26,600 nt of DNA from assembly GCA_002388885.1 (NCBI GenBank), contig DGNI01000006.1, positions 6,732 through 33,331 of the forward strand. Reading direction: 5' to 3'. The notes beneath the pieces are model-generated. The model saw only the letters and a program-made list of their open reading frames with translations, made no database searches and was not told where the DNA came from. The stretch comes from Parvularculaceae bacterium UBA4496. GTDB taxonomy: Bacteria; Pseudomonadota; Alphaproteobacteria; Caulobacterales; Parvularculaceae. Position 1 is the first letter of the stretch. Every line of letters begins with the position of its first letter. Position numbers and translations under genes: made by a program. Shown one piece after another: positions 24,512 through 26,600 of this stretch.

Positions 24512-25045
24512 TCAATCCGCATGGATGAGAACCGCGACCAGCAGCGCCGTTTCGGAACCCTTATTAACCCAGCCATGATTGGTCGCTCGCTGGATCACGA
24601 CATCGCCTGGCTTCAGCGAAACCTCGCCTTGATCGAGCAGCAAGTCCACTTCGCCTTTAATCAGGATGATGACATCGAGTGATGTGGTTTTGTGCATCAT
24701 CGGATGGCGCGACGTATCTACCCGGCAATGCGCCGCACCGACGGCGCTAAAGCCGAACGCGGCAGCAGCTTCGCGTTCTTCGATCGATTTCGACGCATCT
24801 TCCGGCGCAACCGTGAACCACCGCACTTTGACGGCGCCGGGGTCGGGCTCCAACCTCAAATCACGATCAGCGAGTTGATCCGTTGCGTCAAGCAGGCCGC
24901 CGTCCTGCAGTTTGGCGGACCAGATTTCGGCAAGTCCGGCTTCCTCGACGGCGATCATCTTCGCCGCCTCGCCATCGATCAGGATGCGTGAGCGCCCGTC
25001 GGGATCATTGTCCGTGATAACGCGCCTAAGCGATTGCCAATTCAT
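24512..25045 (-). CDS. Cupin-domain protein
   Basis: A 177-residue single-cupin protein. The cupin motifs are HPMMHKTTSLDVIILIKGE (114-132), with His114, His118 and Asp124 in metal-binding positions, and PGDVVIQRATNHGWVNKG (about 146-163) with His157. Residues 1-95 form a helical/strand region (RRVITDNDPDGRSRILIDGE) seen in other alphaproteobacterial cupins. Metal and substrate are unknown; an enzyme or small-molecule sensor are both possible. It begins six bases after the lipoprotein gene, so the two are probably one transcript. Confidence 0.85.
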   Translation of the reverse strand: MNWQSLRRVITDNDPDGRSRILIDGEAAKMIAVEEAGLAEIWSAKLQDGGLLDATDQLADRDLRLEPDPGAVKVRWFTVAPEDASKSIEEREAAAAFGFSAVGAAHCRVDTSRHPMMHKTTSLDVIILIKGEVDLLLDQGEVSLKPGDVVIQRATNHGWVNKGSETALLVAVLIHAD

Positions 25046-25051
25046 GGCGTT

Positions 25052-25543
25052 CTACGCGCCGATTCTGGCGCCGATAGTATCCATGATATCGCGAGCATCA
25101 TAATACTGCCCGTCTTCCGGCGGTTCGCCTTCGCCAAGAAGCACTTCCATGCGCACGGTGAAATAATCACGTCCTCCAACAGTGCCTAGGCCGCTGCTCA
25201 CGCCGACACCGACGCCGCTGCGCCGCCCGAACGATCCGCCGCCGGCGCCAACTCCGATGCCAACGCCGCCGCGTTCCTCGCCAGACACGTCTCGGCCCAC
25301 AACACGGAACCAGTCATATCCGTTCGCCACCGCCAGTTCCGCGGCGCGAAGCAAAGCATAATCCTCAACCTGTTCAGGCGACATGCCGCCCGAACCGCGA
25401 TAGGTGACGCGATAGCGGTCAGACTCGACTTTTGTTTCCTCGTATCCGAACCCTTTCGAGTCTGCCGGGCCATAGGCCGCCGGGCCGACTGTCGCGCATG
25501 CGGCGAGCAAAATCATTCCTGTAATCGCAACCAGCGTTCTCAT
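25052..25543 (-). CDS. CC0125/CC1285-family lipoprotein
   Basis: A 163-residue predicted lipoprotein: signal MRTLVAITGMILLAACA with lipobox LAAC and lipidated Cys16. The body matches the CC0125/CC1285 pattern I remember from Caulobacter and relatives: GFGYEETKVESDRYRVTYRG, then VEDYALLRAAELAVANGYDWF (59-79). Residues about 92-122 are a Gly/Val/Ser-rich low-complexity stretch, followed by a strand-like YFTVRMEVLLG. Function is unknown. The ATG at 25543 is chosen because of the signal peptide and GGGAGG eight bases upstream; an in-frame ATG at 25600 would add 19 residues and spoil the signal. Confidence 0.88.
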   Translation of the reverse strand: MRTLVAITGMILLAACATVGPAAYGPADSKGFGYEETKVESDRYRVTYRGSGGMSPEQVEDYALLRAAELAVANGYDWFRVVGRDVSGEERGGVGIGVGAGGGSFGRRSGVGVGVSSGLGTVGGRDYFTVRMEVLLGEGEPPEDGQYYDARDIMDTIGARIGA

Positions 25544-25549
25544 TATCCG

Positions 25550-25590
25550 CGCCTCCCGTTCCAGTACCATAAATCTAGCACCGGGAGGCG
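25550..25590 (-). repeat. Nine-base perfect inverted repeat over the lipoprotein ribosome-binding site
   Basis: CGCCTCCCG (25550-25558) and CGGGAGGCG (25582-25590) are perfect inverted copies with a 23-base loop. On the minus strand the 3' arm contains the GGGAGG ribosome-binding site of the lipoprotein gene, so an RNA starting upstream of 25590 could hide it in a hairpin. A candidate promoter overlaps the same bases and would start RNA inside the loop. Confidence 0.6.
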
Positions 25591-25600
25591 AATTCCGCAA
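25572..25600 (-). promoter_or_regulatory. Candidate extended -10 promoter for the lipoprotein-cupin operon
   Basis: On the minus strand TTGCGG (25595-25600) is followed after 17 bases by TAGATT (25572-25577), with TG one base before the -10 (TGC-TAGATT, extended -10). Transcription would start near 25565, giving a leader of about 22 bases with GGGAGG. The -35 is only three of six. Confidence 0.4.
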
Positions 25601-25689
25601 AAGCTGCAGGACTCATCAATTCTCCCAAGTCTCGCCTGCAGTAAGCCGCAATTCCATGCCAGCTTTCATGCACCCGATAGGAGAGGCGC

Positions 25690-26600
25690 ATGCGCAAAAC
25701 CCAAAATGAAACACTGCCTGACTACGATCTCGCCATTATCGGCGCCAGTTTCGCGGGGCTTGTGGCCGCCAGAACCGCGGCTCACCGCGGTCTGAAAGTC
25801 GTCGTTATTGACTCAAAAACAGAACCCGGCGCGCGCGTGCGCACAACCGGTATTTTGGTAAAGGAAGCCATCGACGAATGCGACGTGCCATCCGCATTGA
25901 CTAGGAAAATTCCCGCCGTGCGGCTCTACACGCCAAACGGAAAGCACACGGATTTGACGGCGCCGGGTTATTATTTTCTCGCTACTGACACGGCGGCAAT
26001 CATGCGCTGGCTAGCGCGCGAGGCGATGCGTGCGGGCGCGCACATGATGTTCGGCGCACGCTTTACGGGTGCAAATCAGCACGAAACGCATGTCTCTCTT
26101 CACGGATTGGATATGACGGCGCGCTATATTCTTGGCGCCGATGGAGCGAAGTCGAGCGTTGCGAAAACCTTCAACCTCGGACGCAACACCGAATTCATGA
26201 TCGGCATGGAAACCGAATATGAAGAAACGCCGACGGTCGATCCGGACTATCTGCACTGTTTCATTGATACGAAACTCGCGCCCGGTTATCTCGGCTGGGT
26301 TGTGCCCGGCGTCAGCATGACGCAAGTCGGCCTCGCCGTTTCAAACGGGCTTTTGGGCAAAGCGCGCAAGCCCGACTTCGGCGCTTTCCTCAACCACATC
26401 GACTCGCGATTCGCCTTCTGGAACTGCGAAGTCCTGCGCAAACGATCCGGTCTCATTCCCTGTGGCGGTCTTGTGTCCCCATTATCATCCCATCGAGTGC
26501 TGCTCACAGGCGACGCCGCCGGTCTCGTCTCTCCATTGACAGCAGGCGGAATCCGCCTTGCATTTCAATATGGCCGGCGTGCGGGCGGCGCGATCGCTAA
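25690..26600 (+). CDS. FAD-dependent oxidoreductase, geranylgeranyl-reductase type, N-terminal part
   Basis: The frame is open from the ATG at 25690 to the end of the window (303 complete codons), so the C-terminus is missing. The dinucleotide-binding motif is AIIGASFAGLVAARTA (15-30), with Ser in place of the middle Gly of GxGxxG, followed by VVVIDSKTEPG; the second flavin motif is ILGADGAKSSVAK; the third is LLTGDAAGLVSPLTAGGI near residue 273. This order is that of the geranylgeranyl reductase/FixC/lycopene-cyclase-like group, which reduces isoprenoid chains or hydroxylates aromatics; the substrate is not known. Ribosome-binding site GGAGAGG precedes the ATG by three to four bases. Divergent from the lipoprotein gene over 146 bases. 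Confidence 0.88.
   Translation, partial: MRKTQNETLPDYDLAIIGASFAGLVAARTAAHRGLKVVVIDSKTEPGARVRTTGILVKEAIDECDVPSALTRKIPAVRLYTPNGKHTDLTAPGYYFLATDTAAIMRWLAREAMRAGAHMMFGARFTGANQHETHVSLHGLDMTARYILGADGAKSSVAKTFNLGRNTEFMIGMETEYEETPTVDPDYLHCFIDTKLAPGYLGWVVPGVSMTQVGLAVSNGLLGKARKPDFGAFLNHIDSRFAFWNCEVLRKRSGLIPCGGLVSPLSSHRVLLTGDAAGLVSPLTAGGIRLAFQYGRRAGGAIA

Noticed and set aside
24482..24515. TTGACG on the minus strand before the hotdog gene, considered as an internal promoter
   Set aside because: The -35 is good but no acceptable -10 occurs at 16-18 bases, and it overlaps the cupin stop codon.
25604..25641. CTGCAGG and CCTGCAG facing each other before the FAD-reductase gene
   Set aside because: The core CTGCAG is itself palindromic, so facing copies have little weight; no promoter elements were recognised beside it.

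Overview
The window reads as chromosomal, gene-dense DNA from an alphaproteobacterium. The evidence is a DUF3126 protein (a family I know only from Alphaproteobacteria), a lipoprotein of the CC0125/CC1285 type named from Caulobacter, the alphaproteobacterial form of LptD, and the gene order lptF-lptG-lptD-surA-pdxA-rsmA divergent from pepA...holC. Caulobacterales, Parvularculales or Hyphomonadales-like relatives are the best guess; genus cannot be given. I see no mobile element, CRISPR array, rRNA or tRNA gene, and no stretch over 300 bases without a gene.

Layout. 1-567: 3' end of an unrecognised gene. 573-2226 (-): DUF3126 followed by a polytopic RND-like membrane protein without porter domains. 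2324-2800 (+): periplasmic copper chaperone PCu(A)C. 2805-4007 (-): unknown four-helix membrane protein built from two similar halves. 4217-9408 (+): exported protein with an NTF2/SnoaL-like C-terminus, ABC-F ATPase of YheS type, AroQ/PchB-type chorismate mutase, SAM methyltransferase and two translationally overlapping hotdog thioesterases. 9488-10444 (+): CaCA-family Na+/Ca2+ antiporter. 10434-14394 (-): tight operon pepA - DUF1499 - PPOX-like flavoprotein - holC - tandem thioredoxin/GST-N protein - DksA/TraR zinc-finger protein.

14567-22416 (+) is the outer-membrane biogenesis operon: LptF and LptG form the inner-membrane LPS extractor, LptD is the outer-membrane LPS translocon, and SurA is the periplasmic chaperone for beta-barrel proteins such as LptD. 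PdxA (vitamin B6) and RsmA (16S rRNA dimethylation) follow with almost no spacing. 22413-25543 (-) is a four-gene cluster (lipoprotein, cupin, hotdog thioesterase, acyl-CoA synthetase) suggesting fatty or aromatic acid activation. 25690 to the end (+): start of an FAD-dependent reductase of the geranylgeranyl-reductase type.

Most of the window is housekeeping. The points most worth following are the loop-less RND-like protein, two internally duplicated proteins (2805-4007 and 10778-11437), the chorismate mutase with Glu at the usual Gln position, the SurA lacking the expected parvulin histidines, the four convergent gene pairs that abut or overlap, and a promoter/hairpin ambiguity upstream of the lipoprotein gene. 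I did not find a clear new multi-gene system.
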